Below are positions 25,205 through 36,751 of a DNA stretch of 64,000 nt, one piece after another. The position numbers were made by a program, and so were the translations under genes. The stretch comes from Caprella mutica (lineage: Eukaryota; Arthropoda; Malacostraca; Amphipoda; Caprellidae). Within the stretch, counting starts at the first letter, position 1, and each line of letters starts with the position of its first letter. The notes under the pieces were generated by a model. The model did not search any database, was not told the DNA's origin, and saw nothing but the letters and a program-made list of their open reading frames with translations. The DNA lies in assembly GCA_947561585.1 (NCBI GenBank), contig CANNZV010001602.1, forward strand, positions 124,001 through 188,000. The letters run 5' to 3'.

Positions 25205-25680
25205 ATTTAGTAAAACGTGAGGCAATTGAAAATGGGAGAAATGAAATGGGGGGAAGTGGATGTGCGGGAAGGGAAGGTGGGAGAAGAGAATGTGGGGGAT
25301 AGTAATTTTGGGGAAATGAAGATGGGGGAAGTAAAGATGGAAGTAGTATAGGTGGGGAATGTGAAGGTGGGAGAGGTTTAGGTGGGGAAAGTGTAGATGG
25401 GGGAAGGAACAATGGCGGAAGTGAATTTGTGGCAAGTGGAGATGGTGGAAGTGTATGTATGTGAGGGAAGTGAAGGTGGGGGAAATATAGGTGGGAAATG
25501 TAGGTGGAGGAAGTGAAGGTGAGGGAAATATAGGTGGGGGGAATGTAGGTGGAGAAAGTGAAGGTGGGGGAAATGTAGGTGAAGGAAGTGAGTGAAATGT
25601 AGGTGGAGAAAGTGAAGGTGGGTGAAATGTATGTGAGGGAAGTGAAGGTGGGGGAAGTCAAGGGGTGTGGTGGAGGAACT
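25205..25680. repeat. Purine-rich minisatellite (GGGGAAGTGAAGGTG type)
   Basis: The plus strand is almost entirely purine plus T, with units of about 14-15 bp such as GGTGGGGGAAATGTAG. On the other strand it gives Pro/His/Phe-rich open frames that are artefacts of the repeat. It lies in the leader intron of copy B. Confidence 0.85.
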
Positions 25681-25851
25681 GTAGAGCTAAAATCCAACTT
25701 GATTTAGAAAAAATGTTGTATAGTGATAAACTGATAATGTCCGTCAGTCGGTCTGTCACAAAATACGTTAAACAGACACTCTATCAATAGTACCTCATAA
25801 AGTTGGTGTAAACGAAATTAATGTCTCCAATAAATAATTTATAAGGGATAA

Positions 25852-26138
25852 TCTATATACTATAATAAAATAAGCCGTATCAGTCGGTCTGTCCGTCACA
25901 AAACGGGTTTAACATACATTAGATCAATATCGCCCCATAAAGTTGGTATTAATCGAGTACGTGATGTGACCAAGATACTGTAATTAAATACAAAAGATAT
26001 TATTTTCAGAAGCATGTTACTAAAAACATTTACTGCGTTTCATATGTTTTCTGTCTAAATAGGATTTTTTTTATAATCAGTTATAACAGAACATTCTTGT
26101 TGATTCTCATCCCGTGGAATTTCCACGGGTCTTGCTAG
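25852..26138 (+). mobile_element. Non-autonomous Helitron-like element
   Basis: The 5' end is TCTATATACTATAATAAAAT, a typical insect Helitron start. The 3' end has a hairpin (CCCGTGGAA/TTTCCACGGG) followed 5 bases later by CTAG. The base after CTAG is C rather than the expected T, which lowers confidence. No Rep/helicase. A partly similar GTCAGTCGGTCTGTC stretch just upstream (25740-25800) may be a second fragment. Confidence 0.55.
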
Positions 26139-26199
26139 CATTAATTATTAGGCATACCGTCGTGAAATGAAGAATATTGGGGATTGAAGGCAATGGATA

Positions 26200-26500
26200 T
26201 GTCACGCGCGTTTGAGTGATCTGCCATATCGACCGATTTCTCTGCGCAATCTATTGATCAATAGTTTGCGCAGCCATCGATCGATAGCGCAACCATCGAT
26301 CGATTGCTGCGCGTTCGAATGTTCGGATTTTCTTAGTTTTATTTTTAATGTGAAAATACTATTAAATACTTTTTTATAATTAATTAGACAACCATCAGTC
26401 GATTTTTTGCTCGTTTGAATGATATGGATTTTGTTAGTTTATGCAACTAATTGTTACATTTAATAGAGAAATATATATGGTAAGCTACAGTATTTGAAAC
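26200..26500. mobile_element. Truncated copy of the ATCGAT-rich TIR element
   Basis: The start TGTCACGCGCGTTTGAGTGA, followed by CTATTGATCAATA and repeated ATCGATCGAT, matches the left half of the element at 34419-34870. The opposite end is missing. Confidence 0.6.
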
Positions 26501-27372
26501 CAGTCGATTAAATTATTTACATATTTTAAATTTTTCAATTACTTTTATATTTTTCATTATGAAATTCTAAACTTTTTTCCCGTTCTAGTGACTGGTTATA
26601 TTCTATAGACACCTGTTATTAGTATTTTACTGTAAAAATATCTTCAATTAACATTATCAATTTACAACATTATTGAATTGTGATCAATTATTGATAAAAG
26701 GCTTTATTACCTCACTCAGAAAAGTTCTATTATATTATTAACTGATAATGGACAAACAATAGGTATTCACATTTCTACTACTAAATTAAGAAAAGTTTCA
26801 AGTGACGAATCCTGATCAAAATAATTAGGGTTGTAACAATATTATGCATTCATAATCATAGATCCTAAAAACATTATAAACGGAGAGGATTAACATTTCA
26901 AACCCCCGGTATACAGAATTCAATACAATTCAATTGTTTCTCGTCCATCATATTTTTAATATCTATGACTTGAAACATATTATCACAACTCTAATAATAA
27001 TCATTAGGGGGCAATTGCCATCTACTCTATTTTTTATCACTCTGTTCATTTGAACTGATGTTACTTGTTATAAAACTGCTAACGATTTCAAATTTGGTTC
27101 TAATGTTCTATATATTTTTACTATAATACGTAATTTAAGTAACTCTCTTATGATTTTTCTTGTTTCTTTTTTAATCTTTATGGCTCAATCTAAGTTGCAT
27201 TAATAAAAGAAGTATATCCACAGATAAAACTTTTATTATTTAGATATTTTATCTAAATTTATTCTTGAAAAGTCTCCAGTGAACCGGCGACTAAATACAA
27301 TAATATTACAATACTAATTAGTTATTTCAAGATTTTGAATAGATGAACACCATAAAGCTTATAAACACTTAC

Positions 27373-27650
27373 TTCTGAATTCAGGTCAGCACCTTCTTCG
27401 TCCTCCTGGTATGAAAAATATTCACGAAATAACAATGTGACTTGTGAGATTACAATCTGTTCAAATCATTTTCTTTGGATTATGATTCAGGTTATAACTG
27501 ACAATGGCTGATGTCAAATGTAAGTGTAACTGACAAGTACACGTTACAAGCGATCAGTCAATTCCGAGGAAAAATACATGATTAATCGTACAAGTTGAAA
27601 TTTATTATCATTGAGAAGATGTGGTAAAATCTGAAATTTTCATCAGTTTA
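27373..27650 (-). promoter_or_regulatory. Conserved 5' block of copy B with 33-nt exon-like segment
   Basis: Minus-strand counterpart of 8341-8656. The segment 27405-27373 has CAG before it and GTAAGTG after it, would read EDEEGADLNSE, and is in frame with the first coding exon at 23199. It is 4.2 kb from that exon, against 0.75 kb in copy A, the difference being made up of transposon insertions. Confidence 0.6.
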
Positions 27651-27671
27651 TTTTAATAATAATTATAGGTG

Positions 27672-28167
27672 ATGACGTCACCACAACAACACATTCCTTG
27701 TTTGTGACCGAGCGGCTCATAATTCCTCGTATTTGCATGTTAATATCGAGAAGTTTAAAGTCATTTTATAAGGGTTTCGTACAAAAGAAAAGCGAAAATG
27801 GCGATTGAACCTTAAAGTTGAATATATAGATATAATTCAGGTGTGTTTTTATTATTCATTTCTTTAACTTATCTAAAAAAAATAGAGTCTTGAAAATATG
27901 CTACCTAGGAACCCAAACTAGTGCTAGTTAACTGCTATATTGTAGTTCCTATGAATAACAAATAATAAAAAAAATAATTGAAATACAATTTAACCAATGC
28001 CTAGTTAGTAATTGATCAAAAAAATTAAATTTAGAAGTGACTAAGTTTAAGTAGGTTTTCCCATGTTTCAAAGTGTGGTCAGAGTCGCCATTTTCAGTCA
28101 CCCGGTGGTCACGTCAAACTATAGATTCGATCAGCTGATTACCATACCCTATGTTACTGTATCCTGG
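27672..28167. repeat. Dispersed 0.5-kb repeat, copy 1
   Basis: Near-identical by eye to 56221-56717 in the same orientation. It starts ATGACGTCACCACAACAACA and ends CTATGTTACTGTATCCTGG. It contains a conserved AAAGCGAAAATGGCGATTGA stretch. No inverted ends, no poly-A and no coding frame were seen. The class is unknown. Confidence 0.8.
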
Positions 28168-28463
28168 TTTCAACAATTGAGTGATTTGTGACACGTGACA
28201 TAAGCAAAGAAACAAATTTAAAGAGAAAATTAGGGGTGTAACATATATAAATAATTTATTAAATATATATTCATTTATTATATTATCCAAATTAATAACA
28301 ATTATTTTACAAATTTACCTTCTTCAATTGTTTTAAACATGATTTTAAGTGTTGCTGCGATGACGTCAAACCATCCTTAGTATATTTCAATTCTAGTTCC
28401 CTCTTTTGAAACCAGATGGCTTTTGAAACCAAAAATTGGCGAGAGTAGTGTGTAGATTTGTAG
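28168..28463. other. AT-rich spacer, nothing recognised
   Basis: No ORF, repeat array or terminal repeat seen. Confidence 0.35.
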
Positions 28464-28465
28464 TA

Positions 28466-29452
28466 CAGTAAAACTCCTGAATTATGAAGTTTTTTTGTGA
28501 AGCACCCTAGTAATGCAGGACCTGAGTTATGAAATGCTCCTGAGTCATGAAGTAGTTTTCTTTGTTTAAATCATAGAGAACTACAGTTCTTGAGGTATAA
28601 CTATACCATTTCCAAGTCAAGTTGGCAGAAGTGAATAATGAATTGGCAGAATTGAAAAATTAATTGGCACAAGTGAAAGTCATATTGCAGAAGTAAAAAT
28701 GAAAAATGCAAGTATGACAAGCAATTACAAAATTAAGTGTCTTTTATGAAAATTACAACTTCAATACAATAGTGGGTTATTGTAATCTTCTCCACTAGAA
28801 TAAGATAGAGTATTATAAGATAATTATATTAATTAAGATAATACTCTATTACAGAATGATACTCTATTATAGGATAATACTGTATTATAAGATAATACTC
28901 TATTATAGGATAATACTCTATTATAGAAAAATACTCTATTATAGGATAATACCCAATTATAGGGTAATAGCTCATTATAGGATGATACTCAGATATAGGA
29001 TACCACCTATAATTGAGTATTATCCTATAATGGAGTATTATATATAAAAATGTAAATCAGGAAGGCAAAGATTTACTATACAGATTAGGTTATCAATAAA
29101 TCGGATATATTGAGTATAAACTGGGTTTTCTTTATTGTTTGAGGTTTACTAAATGATGTGTATTTTTTGTTAATGATTTAATTTTAGGCATAAATGACTA
29201 CTACCATAATATATTAATTTTTGTACAATAATGAGTTGCTGTATTTATTTCCCACAACATTAACTAATATTTGTTTAATTACCTCAATTTTGTAAAAAAT
29301 CTTAGTGAACATCCATATAAGAATTATCCCATAGTTATCCCTCAATGACAAAAATTCTCTATGATTTTAATCACAGAAAACTATCCTGCACACGAATTAT
29401 GAAGTGGCTCTGAATGAAGAAACCATTACTTCATAACTCAGGAGTTTCACTT
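28466..29452. mobile_element. Pogo-like MITE, copy 1, with internal 18-bp minisatellite
   Basis: Ends CAGTAAAACTCCTGAATTAT and, inverted, TTCATAACTCAGGAGTTTCA; flanked by TA. Near 28800-29040 there is a tandem GATAATACTCTATTATAG (18 bp) array whose far end is inverted (ATTGAGTATTATCCTATAAT), making a potential hairpin. A second copy is at 58184-59068 with fewer repeat units. TA duplication and CAGTNAAAC ends fit the pogo branch of Tc1/mariner. Confidence 0.8.
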
Positions 29453-29454
29453 TA

Positions 29455-31160
29455 CATATAATATCTTTGATATTATGATATCTATAATAACAATCATACT
29501 TGGTTAAAAATCATGATACAATAACTAAAAGGTATGCTCGAAAAGAGACGCAGCCCCCCCTCGTGACGTCATAGAGGATGGTATTGTGTATTAAATTGTT
29601 GTCACTCGTATAGCAAATTCATCTTGAAAGTATCAATTATCATAGTTTCTTTTTATTTATTTAGGTAATATTAAGCAGTCAGAAAAATGGTAAATAAGAT
29701 TTAATAAACATGAATAATAATTAGTTGAATTATTTTTCCTTCGGTTCAAAATTAGTGTTTTTATAATAAATAGTCTCAAGGGATTTTTTCAAAGTTATTC
29801 GACATGATGTGGTGGAATTATGAACATATGGGGATTAATTAAACGAAGAAATAACAGCTCTCAAATGTATTTCAACTGCACGTGACAAACTAATGCGTGT
29901 GCGTGACAAACTAGCTAATAAACAAAGAACGCAATACCATAATAGAAAACTTCTTTGAAGAAAACTTTTCAGGGGTGACTCAACAAAATATATGACATAA
30001 ATTAAAGTTGATTCTAATAGAATTATAATAACACCGTGAATTAATATATTTTACAGGTCTTATATTTATATAGGAGATCATATAAATATAACTTTAGTGG
30101 TCCTTTTCTTTGAAATAGCATGGTTATTATATCATATGCTATATTGCCGTACCAAATATTTTGTAACTCGATTAGGTGTTACTTTATTTTTATTATATTT
30201 TATCTTTCCTTCACCTTGATTATAATGAGATTTCAATACTTTTCTTTTGGCTCTAAATAAATGACTTCTGTATAAAAAAAATTGTTAGTAATAACTTACT
30301 TAAATATCAATAACATAACTTTGAGAGTAATGAGTGTGAATTCAGGAATCGTCTTGAGGTAGGTAGGTTGCGAAGACGAGTGTGCTAGCGTTGGTGCTTG
30401 CGTTGACAAGGCTTGGAGTATCCTTTACTTTACCACGTTGAGGAGAAGGGTTGATGCTTGATATCTGATATATCAGTCGAGCCTGTGACTGAGGATGAGT
30501 ACCACTAAGTTGCGTAGACTAATTTGCGCCGTAGTACTAGTTCCTGCAAATCATGAAGGATATCAATATTTGCATACGTATATTATTTTCACTCCTCTGG
30601 TGATATTACGTTACTTTAAATAAATAAATTCTTTACTTAACAATTGTCTAGTAATCACAAAAAGTTACTCACATGAGATAGGAGTGAGTTATTAGAATAT
30701 TAAAACAAATAAGATTATAAGAACTTAGTCAGTTAAAAAGAAAATTGTTTACTACAGCTACGGTAGGCGAGATTCAATATCTGATGCAGTATTCCTTAAA
30801 GGCTAATTGTTTTCTTTCATAGCGTCACTCACAGAAAACGTACTTAGTATGCGCAATGCGTATGTATATCATATATGCACAATCTCAAGAACTGATAATA
30901 ATTAATATTACATAAAATGGATACATAATTATTGTTTTAAGGCTACTGTTATATTTAGTATACATTGTTAATTAAATATTTGCATGCAATGATATGGTAA
31001 GTAAGATAATAATTATATATAGAGTAGTTAACATTCATTATATTATGACTGATAATATAATAAGCTGTATATAAAGAAAGATGAAATTATATATTTATAC
31101 TGTACCCAATTATTGGGGATGATAAAACTGAAGATATTGTTATTAGAGGTTATTTAAACT
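29455..31160. other. Intergenic, no gene recognised
   Basis: Mostly AT-rich. A patch of higher GC content at about 30340-30560 has no convincing ORF or splice structure. Confidence 0.4.
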
Positions 31161-31450
31161 CTGCGTTGAAGGTTTTTTCAGATATCAAGCTTTCGAATAG
31201 AAAGATTTATATTCATCGTCAGGAGAATGGTAGAAACCTAGACCTGACAATGAATTTTATGACCAATGGTTGTATGTTGGATACCGTCTTTCTATTTAAG
31301 CTATATATCCTAAAGTTTATTAATCATCATATTATAATTATGCTTGTTCCTTCCTTAGTGAGTACGACCGTTATGCTTTCAGTAATTAGATATAAGCAAA
31401 TTCGGTATGCATGATACCACAACATAAACAATCAACTTTATATCACTATT
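31161..31450. repeat. Dispersed repeat carrying the empty Harbinger site
   Basis: Within this stretch, 31320-31430 matches the DNA that flanks the Harbinger-like MITE at 24407-25067, joined without interruption at TTA 31355-31357. An 82-codon frame across it has no recognised domain. Confidence 0.6.
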
Positions 31451-31492
31451 CCATAAGTAATATCCAAAACGTTATTTTTTGGCCCACCCTAA
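31451..31492. repeat. Solitary end of the AGGGTGG-type element
   Basis: The minus strand reads TTAGGGTGGGCCAAAAAATA, related to the right end of the element at 55183-56158. No partner end was seen nearby. Confidence 0.45.
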
Positions 31493-31664
31493 TTATAGAA
31501 GGTGCAATTAGTTTGATATTTTGACGTACATAATTGTGTTTCATAGATAAACAAGAATTTTGTGCTCTGTGAAATATTTTTAGCAAAAGGGTATAAGTTC
31601 CAAGTTATTATTAGGGTGTATATTTTCGAACACGTAATAAAGGAAAATATATATATATATAACC

Positions 31665-31943
31665 ACACTGAGAAAAATAAACAACTCCAACTGATGCACT
31701 CAGGTGTTTCGAGTTCACCCTATGGCTCTGTCTCTAAAGCGAGACACTTCAGTCAGTTTAGTACATCAAATTTTCCTGATGATCAGAATAATTTTCTCAT
31801 CATTTTAACAAACTTACAGCTAAGACATTAAAGTGCATCAAACTTATGCACTTTAGTGCATCCAAACAATAGTGTCTCGCTTTAGAGACAAAGCCATAGG
31901 GTGAACTCGAAACACCTGGGTGCATCAAAATTTCTCTGAGTGT
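31665..31943. mobile_element. Fold-back MITE with about 75-bp arms
   Basis: The left arm (from CACACTGAGAAAAATA) and right arm (reverse complement, from ACACTCAGAGAAATTTT) share a long run including GGTGTTTCGAGTTCACCCTA and CTCTAAAGCGAGACAC. No coding capacity. Confidence 0.8.
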
Positions 31944-31984
31944 AATAACTACTATTTAATAAGTAACAAACATTATAACAGATC

Positions 31985-32614
31985 AAAATTAGGGTAAAAA
32001 ATCGAACAGTTGCCAATTCAAACTGAAATCTATATTCTTTTTTTACGCTATTTCAACCAAATAATAATATTTCTATTTAAAATTGAATGGAATGTTTAAT
32101 TTTCAATGTGAATAATTATTTCAAACGAAAAAATAACATTTCATACTAAATATATGAATTAACTAGCGGCCAAACTCATTTTTTATCAAGGAAATAAATA
32201 AAGTTGTAAATTAATAATTGAAGGGATAACACTCATAACAGGCCTATTTATACTAAATTGCCTGAAGCGGCTACAATTTCAAAGATATACTTAATTGAGG
32301 ATATTAAATTGGCAATTTGGTGTGATTGAAAATAGGAGAGATCGTTTACACCTAACCTCTCTGATTGTCTGGCGATAACTGCCAAATAGAACTAGTGAAG
32401 TTGTATAATAAATATACTGGTCCATCAAAAAATTATTGGATTGGTTAACCAATATTTTCCTCCATTGGCCAGTGTTGTTTGGCAACCGTTTGCCCAGTGT
32501 CGTTTTCATTGCATTGGTCCAGTGTGTAATAACACCGGCGTACCAATGCCCGATCTTGCCATTACTTTGCCAACGTTTACCGACGTTGGCCCGATAGTAC
32601 AGTGTTATCAGGGA
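31985..32614. mobile_element. TIR element, CCCTGATAACATTG family, copy 2 (reverse)
   Basis: Reverse-orientation homolog of the left half of 15272-16317, ending in GATAGTACAGTGTTATCAGG. Short open frames here and in copy 1 share a translated NNFLMDQYIYY-like stretch only because the DNA is the same repeat. The left boundary is approximate. Confidence 0.6.
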
Positions 32615-32649
32615 GCTGAATGGGCCAAAGCTCCTATAATTAATATTAA

Positions 32650-33230
32650 AGGTCCTCTCCAGGCTCCGGGGAAAAAATGAGTTTATTACATAATGATTGT
32701 AGAACTATATGGTCTAAAATCATTATTTTGAAAACCGCATACAATTCGGTTTAGCATATATTTTGTTAATTGTTTTTAAAGTTTTTAGTACTCTGTGAAC
32801 AACAATTGAGCAAATCACTAACCTGACGCTTAAGAAGAAGATTGTTCATTTTTTGTTTTGATTTCAAATTTTAATTTTATAACAAACAATGCGTTTCAAG
32901 CTTTCGTTTAAGATATTAATTGTTTTCTAAAGTATATAAACGTTTCTATAATAAGTTTATTCAATTATATGCCTTTGCACAAATATTAAATTGATAGCTA
33001 ATACATAGTTGACAAATAAAACAAATGGTGTAAGTACATTCTTTTTCTTCAGACTGAAAATTTGGTAAGTCGGAAGTAGAATAGGTATTGTAGAGTTTTG
33101 ATTACAAAAATATTTAAAAAAATATAAAATTGAAAATATGCTATCAAATTTGATGGGGTTTAAAAACAAATTATAAGAAACATTAGCCTCGCTGATTGAA
33201 GCAATAAAAATATTTGGTTGGAGAGGACCT
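32650..33230. mobile_element. TTAA-flanked MITE (AGGTCCTCTCC ends)
   Basis: Inverted ends AGGTCCTCTCCA and TGGTTGGAGAGGACCT, each bordered by TTAA (32646-32649 and 33231-33234). TTAA duplication is typical of piggyBac-type elements. No transposase; 581 bp. It sits directly upstream of the conserved 5' block of copy C. Confidence 0.7.
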
Positions 33231-33235
33231 TTAAA

Positions 33236-33522
33236 ATAAAGAAATAAATTTCAAAATTTAATTACATTCTATTACTGATAATAATTTTCAATTAGTAAAA
33301 AGATATATGTGTTAACTCATTAAGCATTCTTTTCAATGATTAATCGTATATTTTCCCCTAGAATTGACTGGTCTTTTGTATCTTATTTTCAGATAAACCT
33401 ACATTTGACGTCAGCCATTTAGCATCCAAGAAAATGATTTCTGCATATGTTCATCTCACATTGTCATTTCTTACATAGCTCTCATACAAGGAGGACGAAG
33501 TAGGTGTGACCTGATTTCAAAA
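33236..33522 (+). promoter_or_regulatory. 5' block of copy C; exon-like segment shortened by 1 nt
   Basis: Counterpart of the A and B leader blocks. The exon-like segment (33491-33522) is 32 nt instead of 33, its acceptor reads AAG instead of CAG, and in the A/B frame it meets TGA. If the segment is coding in A and B, C is broken here; if it is leader, there is no effect. The first coding exon of C is 7.1 kb downstream. Confidence 0.55.
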
Positions 33523-34040
33523 GTAAGTGTGTCCAAGAGTCTAGGTTGTTTATCTATTGATTCTATTCAAAATATGGGAATAAGTGTATTGTACCATTTT
33601 TGTATTTATTCCTAACTTAAGTTTCTTAGATCTTATTCAGGACCGTTATTTTCCCAGTCTGCAAAATCTGATAAAGAGTTCAATGTTCACTGACCATGTT
33701 ACGAAGTATGTCGGTTAAAGTCAATAAGTTGTCTTGTATTCAACTTAGATATGACTAATTAGCTTCAATTTTTTAATTAATTCCCATGTTAATTTCGGCT
33801 TCAAATCTTCTTTAAAAATGAGACATTTGGTGAATTTTGTTTTAAAATAGGCCTACAATATGCCAGCCTCTTAAATATGGTCTTCACCACAGAGATTTCT
33901 ATTTCTGTTCACAGTAATATGATGTAAATATAAAGATTAATTCATAAATATTCACAGGTAAGTTAATGTACATTAAAGTAATTCAAAATTGTTCACTGTG
34001 AATATTCCAATTATCTCCCATACTCTGCAGAATGGTTAAT

Positions 34041-34301
34041 TAGGGTCAAGCATAGTAAATAAATAGTATGGGTCAAGTAGGTAAATTGCGGCACTTTAAC
34101 TAACTGCGGTCTCTTATCTCAAGAGTTATTGATAACCATCATGGCTTCAAAACACTCTTGAAATAAATAAAATCTAGCACAAATTTAGCTTATGATATTC
34201 AACAATTCAATTTAAATTAATTTCAGAAGGATTTTGCGACTTTCTTAGTAGCTAGGTCCCTAATTAGTAATTAAAGGCCCGCAATTTACCTCTGTGACCC
34301 T
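34041..34301. mobile_element. TIR element, AGGGTCAAG...TTGCGGC family, copy 1
   Basis: The left end has GGGTCAAGTAGGTAAATTGC; the right end, inverted, has AGGGTCACAGAGGTAAATTG. It shares TTTAACTAACTGCGGTC and a CTTCAAAACACTCTTGAAA core with the copy at 50792-51479, and lacks that copy's GC-rich insert. Confidence 0.7.
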
Positions 34302-34418
34302 TATCATATTCTGCAGTAATTATCAGATTCAGAATGGTTAATTTACCTATTTATCATATTCTTCAGAATTATTTTTAATAAATTTGTTAACAATTTTATC
34401 ATATGTGTGAATGTAACT

Positions 34419-34870
34419 GTCACGTGCATTTGACTGATCTGCAATATCGAATGATTTTGTTTGCGCGATCTATTGATCATTACTTGGCGCAGACTTCGAT
34501 CGATAGCACAATTATCGATCGATTGCTGCGCGTTCGAATGCTATGTGGAATTTTATATTTAATGCATCTAATTGGTACATTTCATAGGATAACCATCAAT
34601 CGATTGTCCTATGTCCGAATGATATTGATTTTTATAGTTTATGCATCTAATTGCAATACAAAAATCAGGAAATAAATTTAGCTACTATATATGAAACATT
34701 TGAATTCGATTTCGCAGCAATCGGTTGATGTGTACCCTAGTAAATGAACCAATTTTAGAACTAGTACGTTAGAATGATTGCACTATCAATCGATGACTGC
34801 GCTGACGATTGATCAATAGATCGCGCAGTGAAATCTGTCGATCATGCAGATTAGTCAAACGCGAGTGACA
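34419..34870. mobile_element. ATCGAT-rich long-TIR element, complete copy
   Basis: The left arm begins TGTCACGTGCATTTGACTGA and carries repeated GATCGAT words. The right arm is its reverse complement (to CAAACGCGAGTGACA). The arms are over 90 bp each. A truncated relative is at 26200. Confidence 0.75.
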
Positions 34871-35844
34871 TAACTATTTATATTATAATATTACATTATA
34901 CTCATAACAGATAAATTATTACTCCTAAATATTCGCCTGTCAGCGTGTGTCCCATCAGTAGTAAAGAAGAGCTATCACAGCAGTTGCAGTTAACTATCAA
35001 TAGTACAGGTAACTATTAATATTAATCTCTATTAATAGTACAGACATCCCCCGATTTAGTTACCAAATCACGATTCACTTTAGTTACCAAACGGCAACTA
35101 AAGTGAATAAAAGTAACAAGAAATTTATAATTGTCACTCCTTGATTATATATCTCATTTTCTATGAGTCGTAGAGAGAAAATTTGTCTTAGGGTTATTAA
35201 AGTATTACGTATATAAGCATATTAATAATAATATACAGTCTTTCATTGTTTGTGACTGTGATGAAAAAGTTTAAAGTCGTGCATTTATTTCATGTTTTAA
35301 AATCCGTCCATGGCTTAACTCTCACTCAGTATAGGTGAGTAATTAATAGATACTTAGATTTCTATAATTATTGTGCTACATTTAACAAATAACAATTTTA
35401 TGCTCTATGAAATGTTTTTGGTAGTAGGGTACTAAGTTCCAAGTTATTGGTTGGTTCTACAATTTAAGATACGTCAGCAAAAAATATTATAATTATTATT
35501 TAACTTCTATTCTAATTGGTAGCATGGAAACCAATTATTAAAAGTTAAATAATGATTATCAAAAAAGATTTTCACGTGTTCGAAAATATGGAACCGTGCA
35601 ATAACACGGAACTAACCCTAAAATAGGACATGTTGAATTTCTGAACCAATTGCTTCTAATAACCTCATCTGGATTATAATTTTGATGTTTTTTAGTTACC
35701 GTGAATTAATCGCCAAAAATTGTCTCCGTTTTCTATGTCTATGAACGGTTCTTATTTCGAAACATGACTCGAAATAAGTATCACTTTTGTTAAAGCGAGG
35801 TGTACTTAAAGCGAGGCTTGCATGTATAGATTTGTTTGCCTCGG
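34871..35844. other. Intergenic; one perfect-looking hairpin
   Basis: No gene. An inverted repeat at about 35490-35562 (ATTATTTAACTTCTATTCTA against AAAGTTAAATAATGAT) could fold. 35390-35470 and 35573-35600 share words with 31555-31640. Confidence 0.4.
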
Positions 35845-35847
35845 TTA

Positions 35848-36552
35848 AGGTACGTTTTACATACAGCGATTGTTGCGATCATCGCTCAGCGAATACATTG
35901 AAATAGTGCTTATTGATAATTGACACCCAGGGGGCTCTATCCTGAAGCTGTCTGTGGTGAATGGAAGAGAAGGGGGTAGCGTCAATTTGTCCCAAACTGT
36001 TATAGTTTAGATTATGAATTTTCTTATTATGGATTGTCTTTTTTCTTCCATGTTTATCATTTTTTTAACGCTACTTGCAGTTTTAGAGGATAGCGCTAGG
36101 GTTATGCTCTTCAACTACGAGGTCTAAGATTTTGTGTTAGGTAGACTCGTAGACTTCATTTACTATCACCTTCATTTTCTTCTTCCATCCGTGAGTGCAG
36201 CCACCGGTGCTTGTGTCCCGTTTCGTCACATTCCTTGGTAAGTGACTGCATTCACGGAGTAGCTTTTCTGCATCCATGAGCATTTTCACCGACGGTGGTA
36301 AGTGACTTTGTTCATGGAGCCACTTTCCTTTCTGACTGCTTCTTCCAGTCCCTTGTACTTAATTTACTTTTGATGACAGCGACATGGCCTTTGGTCCCGA
36401 AGCAGACGTTAAACTCCTGCTAAATTAATGAATTAATTAGTGATAATTGCCCGTTGTAAAACAGCCCAATAGGAATAGCATTGAACCAGTGATCTGTGAT
36501 ATTCACTGGGTGACGATCGCTGAGCGATGATCGCTGCATGCAAAACTTACCT
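35848..36552. mobile_element. Harbinger-like MITE, tandem copy 1 (TTA flanks)
   Basis: Ends AGGTACGTTTTACATACAGC and, inverted, AGGTAAGTTTTGCATGCAGC; TTA on both sides (35845-35847, 36553-36555). A dispersed repeat (35938-36404) is nested inside. Confidence 0.75.
35938..36404. repeat. Dispersed repeat family H, copy 1 (nested)
   Basis: From GGGGGCTCTATCCTGAAGCT to AGCAGACGTTAAACTCCTG. Related copies occur in reverse orientation at 60728-61150, and in fragments at 54000-54230 and 58054-59200. No coding frame; class unknown, possibly SINE-like. Confidence 0.65.
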
Positions 36553-36555
36553 TTA

Positions 36556-36748
36556 AGGTACGTTTTGCATGCAGCGATTGCTGTAATCATCGTTCTTCGA
36601 TGATTACCCTGCAATAGGAATACATTGAACTAGTACTCAGTGATAATAGAACGTTGCAAAACGGCTTAACTGGATTAACATTAAAGTAGTGTTCAGCGAT
36701 TGACGCTGGGCGATAATCACAACAAATACTTGCAAGCTAAACATACCT
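36556..36748. mobile_element. Harbinger-like MITE, tandem copy 2, sharing a TTA with copy 1
   Basis: Starts AGGTACGTTTTGCATGCAGC immediately after the TTA that closes copy 1, and ends with the inverted AGGTATGTTTAGCTTGCAAG before TTA 36749-36751. Confidence 0.75.
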
Positions 36749-36751
36749 TTA

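Noticed and set aside
25145..25697. His/Pro/Phe-rich open frames on the minus strand
   Set aside because: Produced by the purine-rich minisatellite; no start context, domain or splice partner.
31665..31943. A 5-bp ATAAC target duplication for the fold-back MITE
   Set aside because: The two ATAAC words are offset by different distances from the ends, so the duplication is not convincing.
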